Source: Streptomyces sp. NRRL F-4489
GTDB taxonomy: Bacteria; Actinomycetota; Actinomycetes; Streptomycetales; Streptomycetaceae
Length of the DNA: 64,000 nt
NCBI RefSeq assembly: GCF_001509485.1
Contig: NZ_LLZI01000001.1
Location: 1 to 64,000 of the forward strand
Direction of reading: 5' to 3'
A program made the translations under genes and the position numbers. How positions within the stretch are numbered: the stretch's first letter is position 1; the number at the start of each line of letters is the position of its first letter. Of the stretch, positions 34,300-43,054 are shown one piece after another. The notes beneath the pieces are model-generated. The model was given only the letters and a program-made list of their open reading frames with translations, had not been told where the DNA came from and ran no database searches.

Positions 34300-35358
34300 T
34301 CAGAGGAGTCCGAGCAGCGTGTCGGTGAACTCGGCGGTGGTCGCGGTGCCGCCCAGGTCGCGGGTGCGCACGTCGGTCGTGGCCAGGACCGTGGCGATGG
34401 CGTCGGTGATGTCCTGGCCCGCGGCGGGGTGGCCGAGGTGGTCGAGCATCAGGGCGGCCGACCAGATCGCGCCCAGCGGGTTGGCGATGCCCTGCCCGGC
34501 GATATCGGGCGCGGAACCGTGTACCGGCTCGAACATCGAGGGGAACTCCCGCTCGGGATTGAGGTTGGCCGCCGGGGCGATGCCGATGGAACCGGCGACC
34601 GCGGCCGCGAGGTCGCTGAGGATGTCGCCGAAGAGGTTGGAGGCGACCACGACGTCGAAGTGGCCCGGTTCGAGGACGAACTTGGCCGCGAGCGCGTCGA
34701 TGTGCTCCTTGTCCCACGTGACCTGCGGGAAGGAGGCGGCCCGCTCGGTGACGAGCTGGTCCCAGAACGGCATGGTGTGCACGATGCCGTTGGACTTCGT
34801 CGCGGAGGTCAGCCGGCCGCCGCGCCGCTCCGCGAGCGCGAAGGCGTAGTCCAGCACGCGGCTGACGCCTGCCCGGGTGAACACCGCTTCCTGGACGGCC
34901 ATCTCGTCCGGGAAGCCGCTGTTGATCCGTCCGCCGACCTGGCTGTACTCGCCTTCCACGTTCTCCCGCACCACGACGAAGTCCACCTCGCCGGCCCGCG
35001 CGCCGCGCACCGGGCTGTCGATGCCGTCGAAGACGCGGATGGGCCGCAGGTTCACGTACTGGCGGAAGCCGCGCCGGATGGGGATCAGCAGGCCCCACAG
35101 CGAGACGTGGTCGGGCACGCCGGGGTATCCAACGGCGCCCAGCAGGATGGCGTCCTTGTCACGGAGCTGCTCGATGCCGTCGGCCGGCATCATCGCCCCC
35201 TCGCGCAGATACCGCTCGCAGGACCAGTCGTCGTACGACGTGTACGTCAGGCCGAAGCCGTGGCGGCGGCCCAGGACGTCGAGGACCTGCCGCGCGCAGG
35301 GCAGCACCTCCGCGCCGATGCCGTCGCCGGGGATCAGGGCAATGCGATGGGTCGTCAT
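34300..35358 (-). CDS. tartrate / D-malate-type beta-decarboxylating dehydrogenase
   Basis: This 352-residue protein is in the isocitrate/isopropylmalate dehydrogenase family: IALIPGDGIGAEV, LLGAVGYPGVPDHVSLWGLL, VVVRENVEGEYSQVGGR, then NLFGDILSDLAAAVAGSIGI and FEPVHGSAPDIAGQG. The VSLWGLLIPIR stretch is typical of tartrate dehydrogenase/D-malate dehydrogenase rather than LeuB. It oxidises D-malate or tartrate with NAD and a divalent metal. The ATG at 35358 is chosen because the family starts there. It lies between a LysR gene and dctA on one strand, fitting uptake and oxidation of C4 acids. Confidence 0.88.
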   Translation of the reverse strand: MTTHRIALIPGDGIGAEVLPCARQVLDVLGRRHGFGLTYTSYDDWSCERYLREGAMMPADGIEQLRDKDAILLGAVGYPGVPDHVSLWGLLIPIRRGFRQYVNLRPIRVFDGIDSPVRGARAGEVDFVVVRENVEGEYSQVGGRINSGFPDEMAVQEAVFTRAGVSRVLDYAFALAERRGGRLTSATKSNGIVHTMPFWDQLVTERAASFPQVTWDKEHIDALAAKFVLEPGHFDVVVASNLFGDILSDLAAAVAGSIGIAPAANLNPEREFPSMFEPVHGSAPDIAGQGIANPLGAIWSAALMLDHLGHPAAGQDITDAIATVLATTDVRTRDLGGTATTAEFTDTLLGLL

Positions 35359-35428
35359 GCCGTCGATTCCAGCAACGGGCCCCGGACGGCGTCCAAGACG
35401 CAAACCGGATGCGCCTTATAAGCCCCGC

Positions 35429-36316
35429 CTATCCATTGGCCGCCGGAGACGTCGCCGTCGCCCAGAACGCCGCGGCGGCCGGGGAGAGGACTCCACGCCG
35501 GCTGACGAGCCGGACCCGCAGCGCGGTCGCGGGCTCGATGTCCAGCACGTGGGCACCCGTCTGCCGGGCGATACCCCGCCAGGACTCGGTCACGACCGCG
35601 AGCCCCACCCCGGCCAGCACCAGAGGCAGCAGCGCCACACGGTGCTCGGTCTCGGCCGCCACGGTGACGTCGATGCCGCGCTCCCGCAGGGAGTCGACGT
35701 ACGCTCGCATCCCCGTCCCCGGCTGCCCCACGATCAGCCGCCGGCCTGCCAGTTCCTCGCAGCTCACGGCCTCCCGCCCGGCGAAGGGCCCTCCGGGCGG
35801 GACCACCAGAACGAATCGCTGCTCGCCCAGCACATGCGAGCGGACCTCCTCGTCCGGCACGGCGCCGGCCGACGCCAGCAGCCCAAGCTCCACCGCCCCC
35901 GTCCGCACCGCGTCGATGACGCCGCGCGCGGTGAAGGCCGCCCTGACGGCCACCGCCACGCCCGGGTACCGCTCGGTGTAGGAGCGCATCAGCGTGGTGA
36001 GCGGTTCGACCGCCTGGGACGGCATCGCCGCGACGTCCAGCCGTCCCGAACGCAGTTCGCGCACCGACGCCACACTCGCGCGGGCCGTCTCCAGGCTCCG
36101 CACAGCCTGACGGGCCGGGTCGATCAACGCCCGGCCCGCCTCCGTCAGCACCACCCGACGCCCGATCCGATGGAACAACTCCGTGCCCAGGTCGCGCTCC
36201 AGAGCCCGGACGGCCTGTGACAGCGACGGCTGCGACACGTAGAGCGCCGCGGCGGCCCGATTGAACCCGCCACGGTCGACGACAGCCAGGAAGTACTCCA
36301 ACTGCCGAACGTCCAC
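35429..36316 (-). CDS. LysR-family regulator of the C4-acid genes
   Basis: This 295-residue protein begins at GTG 36316, four to five bases after GGAGGAG. The N-terminal helix-turn-helix reads RQLEYFLAVVDRGGFNRAAA then YVSQPSLSQAVRALERDLG, and the effector domain continues to residue 290. It lies upstream of the dehydrogenase and the dicarboxylate carrier on the same strand. The gap to the dehydrogenase contains CTTATAAG at 35415-35422, a possible LysR box. It likely activates these genes in response to a C4 acid. Confidence 0.9.
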   Translation of the reverse strand: MDVRQLEYFLAVVDRGGFNRAAAALYVSQPSLSQAVRALERDLGTELFHRIGRRVVLTEAGRALIDPARQAVRSLETARASVASVRELRSGRLDVAAMPSQAVEPLTTLMRSYTERYPGVAVAVRAAFTARGVIDAVRTGAVELGLLASAGAVPDEEVRSHVLGEQRFVLVVPPGGPFAGREAVSCEELAGRRLIVGQPGTGMRAYVDSLRERGIDVTVAAETEHRVALLPLVLAGVGLAVVTESWRGIARQTGAHVLDIEPATALRVRLVSRRGVLSPAAAAFWATATSPAANG

Positions 36317-36397
36317 GCTGCTCCTCCGCTCCGCATCCAGCGACTTCCCGGTGCCACCGGGCGGGCGCAGCATCTCACGCGGACAGCCACGCGCGGC

Positions 36398-37288
36398 TCA
36401 GATCTTCACGGCGGTGAGCTTCTCCGGATTGCGGACGCAGTAGACGGCCGTCACGGCACCGCCGCGTACCTCGATCGAGGTCACCTGATCCAGTACGCCG
36501 TCGATGAGGACCGCGACCGAAGGCATCCCGTTGTAGGCGCCCAGGCGGATGTCGAGTTCGCCCATGCGCGCGCCCTTGGCCAGAAGGCCGAGAAGGAGCC
36601 TGGCCACCTTGTCGGGACCGGCCACGGGGCGCAGCGCCGTGGTCACGATCCCGCCGCCGTCGCCCAGGAACACCACGTCGGGTGCGAGCACGTCCATCAG
36701 ACCTTGGACATCCCCGGTGACGGCCGCCGCCAGGAACCGTTCGGCGATCGGTTGTGCCTGCGCGGGCGTGGCGACCGCGGTGTGCCGTTTCGCGCGCACA
36801 CTGGTGCGGGCGCGTTGGTTCAGCTGCCGTACCGCGGCCTCGGACTTTCCCACCGCGGCGGCGATCTCCGGGTAGTCGAAGGCGAACACTTCCCGCAAGA
36901 CGAAAACCGCGCGCTGGGCCGGGGTGAGGGCGTCCAGCAGCAACAGCATCGCGGTGGTGACGGCCTCGCCGGTGAGCACATGGCCGACGCCGTCGGGTGC
37001 GCCGCCGACGGCGTCGGTCAGCAACGGCTCGGGCAGCCACGGCCCCACGTACCGCTCCCTGCGGCGGACAGCCGACCGCAGGACGCCGAGCGCCTGCCGG
37101 GTGACGATCTTCGCGAGATAGGCCCGCGGGTTCTCCACCGCCGTGTGGCTCACCGACCGCCACCGCAGGTACGTGTCCTGCAGCACGTCTTCGGCGTCGG
37201 CCACCGATCCGAGGATCTCGTAGGCGATCGAGAACAGCAGGGCCCGGTGCTCGGTGAAGTCGTCCTCGCGGTGCGGCTGTTCGCTCAC
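36398..37288 (-). CDS. sigJ: ECF sigma factor of the ECF41 (SigJ) group
   Basis: This 296-residue protein has sigma2 (about 10-75: ALLFSIAYEILGSVADAEDV) and sigma4 (about 110-165: LTPAQRAVFVLREVFAFDYP). Between them is the WLPEPLL linker, and a C-terminal SnoaL-like domain of about 120 residues ends in NPEKLTAV. The WLPEPL and NP(D/E)KL motifs are hallmarks of ECF41, whose C-terminal domain controls its own activity in place of an anti-sigma factor. The gene overlaps the upstream flavoprotein gene by four bases, the typical ECF41 partner. Confidence 0.93.
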   Translation of the reverse strand: MSEQPHREDDFTEHRALLFSIAYEILGSVADAEDVLQDTYLRWRSVSHTAVENPRAYLAKIVTRQALGVLRSAVRRRERYVGPWLPEPLLTDAVGGAPDGVGHVLTGEAVTTAMLLLLDALTPAQRAVFVLREVFAFDYPEIAAAVGKSEAAVRQLNQRARTSVRAKRHTAVATPAQAQPIAERFLAAAVTGDVQGLMDVLAPDVVFLGDGGGIVTTALRPVAGPDKVARLLLGLLAKGARMGELDIRLGAYNGMPSVAVLIDGVLDQVTSIEVRGGAVTAVYCVRNPEKLTAVKI

Positions 37289-38382
37289 TTCGGTGCCCGC
37301 AACCAGGCGTAGGTGGCGGTGCGGGCGCCGAACCGCGCGTAGCGGCAGATGCGTTCCTTGCCGACCGCGGCGGTGCGCCCGGCGAAGTAGAGCCGCCGCA
37401 CGCTGTCGTCCCTGCGGGCTGCCTGGAGCAGCCCGTCGCGACGGCCCAGGCTCACGCCCTGTCCGGTGTACCCCATGGAATAGGGCTTGGGCTTACGGCC
37501 TTCGATCATCCGCGCCAGCGTATCCGCTGCGTGCGCGCCTTGAGGCAGGGCCGTCGCACAGGCCGCGCGTGCGCCCGGAACCGCCGCGCAGTCACCCACG
37601 ACGAAGATCCGCGGGTCGTTCACACTGCGCAGATACTCGTCGACCACGGCACGCCCCTCGGCATCCACCTCGAGCCCGCTGCGGGCGGCCAGGTCGGGCA
37701 CGCCCCCGATGACCGCCCAGAGTGTGAGGTCGGAGGCGAACTGCCGGCCCGAGCCCAGACGCACCGCATCGCTTCCCCCTTCCCCGGCACCCGAGCCAAC
37801 CCGCGCGACGGAGCCCTCCACGATCTCCACCTTCAACCGCTCCAGGCCGGTACGCACACGCTTCCGCGCCCCCGCCGACAGACTCGCGGCGATCGTTCCC
37901 CCCACGAGCCGCACGCGCAGATCGGGGCGGCCGTAGGCGACTTCGGCCGCCGTCTCGATACCCGTCAGCCCGCCGCCGATTACGGTGACCGTCCTCCCGC
38001 CGGGCAGCCCGGCCAGCGCGGCCCGTGCCCGCTCCGCACCCTCCCATACCCCTACCGGAACGGTGCCCGGCAACGGTGTGACCGTGCTGCCGACCGCGAG
38101 GAACAGATGGTCGAAGTCGAGCCGCGACCCGTCGCCGAGAGCGACCTCTCCATCGCTGATCTTGTCGACAGTGCCCAACCGCGTTGCGATCCCTTCGCGC
38201 AGCATCGACGCCAGCGGCGCCGCCGCGGCGCCGGTCCCGGCGATCTGCTCGTGCAACCGCACCCGCTCGACGAAGTCCGCACGGGGATTGATCACCGTGA
38301 TCTCCGCTGCCGTCACCTTCCTGGCCAGCCGATTCGCCGCAATCGTCCCGGCGTAGCCAGCACCCACCACCACGACTCTCAT
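37285..38382 (-). CDS. FAD/NAD(P)-dependent oxidoreductase (NDH-2/FSP1-like), ECF41 partner
   Basis: This 365-residue flavoprotein has an N-terminal GxGxxG (VVVVGAGYAGTIAANRLA) and an inner NAD-binding VTVIGGGLTGIETAAEVA near residue 148. The FAD-contact IFVVGDCAAV follows near residue 270. It resembles single-subunit NADH dehydrogenases and ferroptosis-suppressor-like quinone reductases. The ATG at 38382 lies about 40 bases after a matching ECF41 promoter, so the longer upstream frame is excluded. Its stop overlaps the sigma-factor start, as in many ECF41 operons. Confidence 0.9.
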   Translation of the reverse strand: MRVVVVGAGYAGTIAANRLARKVTAAEITVINPRADFVERVRLHEQIAGTGAAAAPLASMLREGIATRLGTVDKISDGEVALGDGSRLDFDHLFLAVGSTVTPLPGTVPVGVWEGAERARAALAGLPGGRTVTVIGGGLTGIETAAEVAYGRPDLRVRLVGGTIAASLSAGARKRVRTGLERLKVEIVEGSVARVGSGAGEGGSDAVRLGSGRQFASDLTLWAVIGGVPDLAARSGLEVDAEGRAVVDEYLRSVNDPRIFVVGDCAAVPGARAACATALPQGAHAADTLARMIEGRKPKPYSMGYTGQGVSLGRRDGLLQAARRDDSVRRLYFAGRTAAVGKERICRYARFGARTATYAWLRAPK

Positions 38383-38430
38383 GCCCGCCTCCTGTTGTGC
38401 AATCAGCTCGGATACGCGATTCGGATACGG

Positions 38431-38457
38431 GACGCAGCCCAACTCGCTCCTGTGACG
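38431..38457 (-). promoter_or_regulatory. candidate ECF41-type promoter
   Basis: On the minus strand CGTCACA (38457-38451), then 16 bases, then CGTC (38434-38431). The ECF41 consensus is TGTCACA with a CGTC minus-10 element, so only one base of the -35 deviates. It lies about 50 bases before the flavoprotein start, so the sigma factor probably activates its own operon. Confidence 0.65.
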
Positions 38458-38482
38458 GCCGAGTCGAGTGATCTGCATCACG

Positions 38483-38989
38483 GAACGCCGAAGCGGCAGG
38501 GCGGCAGAACAGCTCGGGGATCAAGGCAACAGTGGCTTGCCTGCCGTCGCCGCGCGGGCGAGCCGACACGGACGCGGTCGACCAGCCGGGCCGCGACGAG
38601 GAGTCGCGCTCGGCCGCGGACCGGACCACCGCGTCCGGCCCGCGGGCGGGCAAGGATCGTCGACCCCGAGCGCAGCCGTGCTCCAGTCGGCCTCCGACTC
38701 ACGGGTCGGGGAGCGATCGTCAGGCCGTACTCACCAGATCCGTCACCGTCGGATGATCCGCTGATGCTGCTCCCGCGCCGCGCTCCAGACGTTGAGGAGA
38801 CCAACGCCTCCGCCGGCTGCCAGCGCGTCATTGCCGTCGTGCGGAAACCTGGGCTTCCGCGACGTCACACTCCCCCACGACCTGCTGACCGCGCACACCA
38901 CCGACCGGCTCGACGCGGCCCTGCGCGGCCGGCCGATTGACGCGGTGTACGCGGGTGATTAGCCCCCGGACGCGGGTACCGGTATCTGC
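38483..38989. other. decayed region, no intact gene
   Basis: The only coding-like text is on the plus strand at about 38845-38960: GFRDVTLPHDLLTAHTTDRL then DAALRGRPIDAVYAGD and a stop. It reads like the C-terminus of a lost protein of unknown family, and its upstream part is frameshifted. The rest is noise. Confidence 0.4.
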
Positions 38990-39017
38990 CGGCCGGCGGC
39001 GCTGCGCCGCAGCGGTC

Positions 39018-39141
39018 TGCTCCGCTTCTTCCCTCGCCCGTATGAGGCTGGCGGGCCGCATATCGGTCCGGTTCTCCTCCACGTAGTCGAGGCACCCCTG
39101 GCGGCTGTCCTCCCCGAACACGAGGGTCCAGCCGGCCGGGT
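39018..39141 (-). pseudogene. MbtH-like protein fragment
   Basis: The minus strand reads PAGWTLVFGEDSRQGCLDYV then EENRTDMRPASL. This is the C-terminal half of the MbtH family, small chaperones of adenylation domains in nonribosomal peptide synthetases. Family members read PAGW then CLxYxxxxWTDMRPxSL. Here the Trp before TDMRP is Arg. The N-terminal half is absent and the frame lacks its own stop. It is a relic of a peptide biosynthetic locus. Confidence 0.75.
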
Positions 39142-39267
39142 AGCCAGACACTCCACTTCTCGCTCGGCACTGTCCGGAACTACCTCACCACCGTGGTGAC
39201 CAAGCTGAACGCCAGGAACCGAGTGGATGCCATCAAGATCGCCCGCGATTCCGAATGGCTGCTGTAA
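39139..39267 (+). pseudogene. LuxR/NarL response-regulator C-terminus
   Basis: The frame reads TLHFSLGTVRNYLTTVVTKL then NARNRVDAIKIARDSEWLL and stop. This is the recognition helix and last helix of a NarL-type two-component response regulator, ending as family members do. The receiver domain and first HTH helix are missing, because the sequence begins at the point where the opposite-strand MbtH relic begins. Confidence 0.7.
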
Positions 39268-39732
39268 CGCTTCGGCCTGACCGGATCCCTGCGCGGCGGG
39301 CGGGGCGGATATGCGGGACCGTTCCATGATCGTCGGCTCCCTACGGGATTCACCTGCTGTGGCCCCGGCCGGAGCGGCGACCCGGCGGCGGGCTCTCCGG
39401 CCGGCGATGACGCCTGACGCCGCAGCGGCAGGTCTTCCCGCTCCGGTACCCGGCGCCGCGCATCCGGGCACGCGCGTTCGGTTAACCTGGCTGTGCTGGG
39501 CGAGCCTGGCGAGAGATCGCGGCCGGAAGGCCCCAGGTGCAACGGTGCTCCGCGTCGGCTCGGGTGCCGCTGCCGCCTCGGCAGGGACATCGGGACGGAC
39601 GGAACCGGCAGAAGCGGCGCAGGTGAGATATGACGACCAGGCTCGTACCCGTCGCGGGTCCGCTACGGCGGGAACCGCGGAACCGGGCGGCGGGGGAAGC
39701 GGGCCGCGGCCCGGCGCCGAGGGTGAGGCGCC
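39268..39732. other. intergenic region without a supported gene
   Basis: A plus-strand frame from 39311 spans this region, but it is Ala/Gly/Arg-rich and lacks a ribosome site or recognisable motif. I see nothing convincing. Confidence 0.4.
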
Positions 39733-40218
39733 GTGGATAAGGTCGCGCTCACGGCCGCCGGTCTCTACGTCATCATTCTGCTGCGCGCCGGCGGGACGTT
39801 CGCCGTCGGATGGCTCGCCGGTGCCGGCGCCAGGCGCGGCAGGTTCGCTCGACGGGTCTCCTCGGCCACGTTCCAGCGCGCCGAACGAGCGATCCAGCGG
39901 TGGGGCGCGCCGGTGGTGGCCGTCTCCTTCCTGACCGTCGGTTTCCAGACCGCCGCCAACTTCCTCGCCGGGAGCATGCGCATGCCCCTGCCGCGCTACC
40001 TCCCCGCACTGTTCGTGGGAGGAGCGGGCTGGGCGCTGGTCTATGCGACCGCCGGGATCGGCGCACTCGAATTGCTGGCGAGGCTGTTCGCCGAGCGGCC
40101 CATGCTGGGCGTGGTCGCGGTCGCCGTCCTGCTCCTCACGGCGACCGGCGTGGTGGTGTACCGGCGGAGGAACGCCGCTCCGGCTGCCCCTGGCGACACC
40201 GCGGCCGAGGAATCCTAA
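39733..40218 (+). CDS. DedA/VTT-like membrane protein
   Basis: This 161-residue protein has about four hydrophobic segments. The stretch APVVAVSFLTVGFQTAANFL followed by MRMPLPRYLPALFVGGAGWA fits the VTT (DedA/SNARE-associated) fold, whose re-entrant helices take part in lipid scrambling or envelope homeostasis. It starts with GTG at 39733 after a GGTGAGG-like site. The C-terminus is charged. It has no operon partner. Confidence 0.75.
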   Translation: MDKVALTAAGLYVIILLRAGGTFAVGWLAGAGARRGRFARRVSSATFQRAERAIQRWGAPVVAVSFLTVGFQTAANFLAGSMRMPLPRYLPALFVGGAGWALVYATAGIGALELLARLFAERPMLGVVAVAVLLLTATGVVVYRRRNAAPAAPGDTAAEES

Positions 40219-40342
40219 AACGACGGCCCGGCTCCCCCGTGGTTCCCGCATGTCGTACGGCGGGTTGGGGCGTGATACGGGGTGGGGTCTCCGGCGATGG
40301 CGCCCCGAGACCGGCCGCCAGGAGAGGCGGCACCGTCGCTTC

Positions 40343-41188
40343 CTACCGGAAGGCTTCGGCGTTGCGGCGGGCCCACTCCGCGAAGGGGCGGGGTGCGCGG
40401 CCGAGCACCCGCTCGACGTCCGGGCTGAGCCGCAGCTCGGCGGCGTTGGGCTCGCCGAGGATGGCCAGCGTGGTCTCCACGACGGGCTCCGGCATGAACG
40501 CGGCCATCCGTGCGTGTGCCTCGGCCCGGCTCAGCTCCGCGAACCGCACCGGCTCGCCGAGGGCCGCGCCGATCGCCGCGGCCTGCTGCCGGGGCGTGAT
40601 GACCGCCGGCCCGGTCAACTCGTAGACCTGACCGGCGTGTTCGTCCTTGCGCAGGGCGGCGGCCGCGACCTCCGCGATGTCCGCCGGATCGATCACCGGG
40701 AGCCCGACGTCACCGAACGGCGCGGCGACGGTCCGCTCGCCGCGTACGGACTCCGCCCAGGCGAAGGCGTTGGACGCGAAACCGCCGGGCCGCAGGATCG
40801 TCCAGGCCAGGCCCGATCCGCGTACCGCGTCCTCCATCGCCCGCCCGACGCCCCCGTGCGAGGGGGACTCCGGTCTGGTCGCCACGCCCTGCGAGGAGAG
40901 CAGCACCACCCGGCGGACCCCGGCGGCCCCGGCCACGTCCAGCACGGCTCGCGGGTCGAACCCGTGGCCGCCGGCGCCGCCGTCGTGCAGGAACAGGACC
41001 TCGGCACCGTCGAGAGCCGGCCGCAGGGTCCCCGGCTCGATCAGGTCGGCCCTTACATGCGCGGTCCCCGGCGGCAGGTCCACCGGGGCCATCCCTCTCG
41101 ACACCGCCGTCACCCGCTCCCCGGTCTCCGCCATGGCCTGCACCAGCGACCGCCCGACGTTCCCGGTCGCACCCGTCACCACGAACAT
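40343..41188 (-). CDS. NmrA-like NAD(P)H-binding reductase
   Basis: This 281-residue protein begins MFVVTGATGNVGRSLVQAMA, an atypical SDR Rossmann motif, and lacks YxxxK. AGGAG seven bases before ATG 41188 sets the start; an in-frame start at 41206 would add six residues. It is divergent from an HxlR-family regulator with a palindrome between. Such NmrA/HxlR pairs respond to electrophile or quinone stress in actinobacteria. Confidence 0.88.
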   Translation of the reverse strand: MFVVTGATGNVGRSLVQAMAETGERVTAVSRGMAPVDLPPGTAHVRADLIEPGTLRPALDGAEVLFLHDGGAGGHGFDPRAVLDVAGAAGVRRVVLLSSQGVATRPESPSHGGVGRAMEDAVRGSGLAWTILRPGGFASNAFAWAESVRGERTVAAPFGDVGLPVIDPADIAEVAAAALRKDEHAGQVYELTGPAVITPRQQAAAIGAALGEPVRFAELSRAEAHARMAAFMPEPVVETTLAILGEPNAAELRLSPDVERVLGRAPRPFAEWARRNAEAFR

Positions 41189-41253
41189 GCTCAACTCCTG
41201 TGTCATCCGCTGTGGTTCACCGCGATGACAGCGACGCTAGCAGCGCCGGTATA

Positions 41254-41265
41254 GTAGGTACCTAC
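41254..41265. promoter_or_regulatory. HxlR operator candidate
   Basis: GTAGGTACCTAC is a perfect 12-bp palindrome between the divergent NmrA-like and HxlR genes, 33 bases before the HxlR start. Similar GTA...TAC dyads are known for HxlR-family repressors. Confidence 0.6.
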
Positions 41266-41297
41266 AGGAAAGTGACTACCTCAGAGGGATGTAGCTC

Positions 41298-41699
41298 ATG
41301 GCTGCGGAGGCGGGCCGGTCAACGGCTGACACCACGGCCGACCCCGAGCTGGCCTGCCCGGTCTCGCCGGTCGTGGACATCGTGTTCAGCCGGTGGACCA
41401 CACCGATCCTCTGGTCGCTCCACACCTTCGGCCGCCAGCGCTTCGTCGAACTGGAGCGACGCATCAAGGGCATCACCCCCAAGGTCCTCACCCAGCGCCT
41501 GCGCCAGCTGGAGCGCGACGGCCTCGTCGTGCGCACGTACCACCCCGAGGTGCCGCCTCGTGTCGAATACGAGATCAGCGACCTCGGCCGCAGCCTCGCC
41601 CCCCTCTTCGCCCACCTCGCCGAGTGGGCCACCACCAACCTCGAGCACGTCGAGCGGGCGCGACGCCACTACGACGAAGCCGGTTCGCCCCGCGGCTGA
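41298..41699 (+). CDS. HxlR-family transcriptional regulator
   Basis: This 133-residue winged-helix protein has the N-terminal cysteine in ELACPVSPVVDIV (near residue 20), a typical sensor position, then the core RWTTPILWSLHTFGRQRFVE and GITPKVLTQRLRQLERDGLV. It ends in a wing and dimer helix. The Cys suggests thiol or electrophile sensing. It is divergent from the NmrA-like gene and should control it and itself. Confidence 0.92.
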   Translation: MAAEAGRSTADTTADPELACPVSPVVDIVFSRWTTPILWSLHTFGRQRFVELERRIKGITPKVLTQRLRQLERDGLVVRTYHPEVPPRVEYEISDLGRSLAPLFAHLAEWATTNLEHVERARRHYDEAGSPRG

Positions 41700-41874
41700 C
41701 TCCAGCGGCGGATCCTGACCCTTACGCCTGTTTCGCGGCCCTGCCGGTGGCAACGGGTCGCTCGGGCTCGAGCATGGTGCCGACGCCGCCACTCCGGCCA
41801 GCGGGCCGAAGCCGCGCCACTGCGGGCGTGGCCAGGGGCGCCGACCATCAAGCGAACCGGGAGGCGCTCGTGCT

Positions 41875-42723
41875 CTACCGGCGGACCGCGGAGATCAGTC
41901 CGCCGGGCCGCTCCTCGCGCTGCGGCGGGGTGCTGATCGGGCGGCCGTAGGCGGCAGCGCGTTCGCGCAGGGTGTGGCAGCCGGCCTCCCAGCCGTGCCC
42001 GGCCAGCCAGCCCACCGGGTCGTCGGGCATCTCCGAAACCCACAGGGACGCCGCCGATCCCGGCACGGCGTCCGCGCCGAAGCGCTCGATCACACCGCGC
42101 GAGCCCAGCGTCAGCCCCATCCGGCTGCCTGCCGCCGACCGCGCGCTGATCCGGGCCAGCAGCAGCTCCACCGCGTCCCCGGGCAGATAGATCAGCAGTC
42201 CTTCGGCGATCCACACGGTCGGCGCCCCCGGGTCGTGCCCCGCGGCGGCCAGCGCGGCCGGCCAGTCCTCCCGCAGATCCACCGCGACGGTGATCCGCTC
42301 GCAGCGTGCGACGGCCCGCTCCTGGCGCAGTACCGAAGCCTTGAAATCCAGTGGCGCGGCGGTGTCGACCTCGAACAGCCGGGTGCCCTCGGGCCAGTCC
42401 ATCCGGAAGGCCCGGCTGTCCATGCCCGCGCCGAGCAGGACGACCTGCCGGACACCGGACGCGGAAGCCCGCTGCAACAGGTCGTCCAGGAACTTCGTCC
42501 TGATGACGATGGAGAACGACACGGCCAGCCGGCGGCGTCGCCCGGCCTCGCCCTCGGGCGGCGGGGACGAGGGCCACAGGCCGCCGGCGGTGGCGAAGGC
42601 CCGTGCCAGCGGGTCCCGGAACAGCGCGTCCGCCCGCTCGGTCTCCAGCGCCCGCACCCTGGCCACCCCCACCGCCGTGGCCCACACTCCCGACGGCCGC
42701 ACCCGCTCCCGCTCATCAGTCAC
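41875..42723 (-). CDS. SAM-dependent methyltransferase, leucine-carboxyl-methyltransferase-like
   Basis: This 282-residue protein has the actinobacterial LCM/PPM-type family signature: VVLLGAGMDSRAFRMDWPEG near residue 100, FEVDTAAPLDFKA and WIAEGLLIYLPGDAV. The methyl acceptor is unknown; family members act on carboxyl groups or small molecules in Streptomyces and mycobacteria. The GTG at 42723 is preferred because the family starts at VTDERERVRPSG; the frame extends farther without a start signal. Confidence 0.85.
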   Translation of the reverse strand: MTDERERVRPSGVWATAVGVARVRALETERADALFRDPLARAFATAGGLWPSSPPPEGEAGRRRRLAVSFSIVIRTKFLDDLLQRASASGVRQVVLLGAGMDSRAFRMDWPEGTRLFEVDTAAPLDFKASVLRQERAVARCERITVAVDLREDWPAALAAAGHDPGAPTVWIAEGLLIYLPGDAVELLLARISARSAAGSRMGLTLGSRGVIERFGADAVPGSAASLWVSEMPDDPVGWLAGHGWEAGCHTLRERAAAYGRPISTPPQREERPGGLISAVRR

Positions 42724-42972
42724 CGCGCCAGCGTAGACGGTCGATTCCACGTCGGTTCCGAGGGGCCTGATGCGGGGAGCCGGTGCAAGGGACCAGGGCT
42801 CGCGAACCGGCAGCACCAGCCCACGAGTCCGGGAGGCTCGACGGTGCGTCGTACGCGCTCTCACGGAGACTCCGCGAAAACCCGTTGGCGAACGAGGGCG
42901 GCCACCGCTACATTTCCGGGGACCGTGCGAGAGATCGAGGAGGTGGTACCCGTGAACGCAGTATCGACGTGG

Positions 42973-42992
42973 GTGCTCCCCTCCGGGGTCAC
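42973..42992. promoter_or_regulatory. inverted repeat upstream of the hydrolase gene
   Basis: GTGCTCCCCTCCGGGGTCAC has the arms GTG..CCCC and GGGG..CAC. It lies 63-82 bases before ATG 43055 in a 331-bp gap. It could be a MerR-type promoter element, but no adjacent MerR gene is present. Confidence 0.35.
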
Positions 42993-43054
42993 GGTCGGGC
43001 GATAGGCAGGTCGTCCGGGAGCGCCGTTCCAGTGCACTCCCGAAAGGCACGACC

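Noticed and set aside
39311..39934. 207-residue plus-strand frame
   Set aside because: Composition is noise-like and it overlaps the better supported membrane protein gene at 39733.
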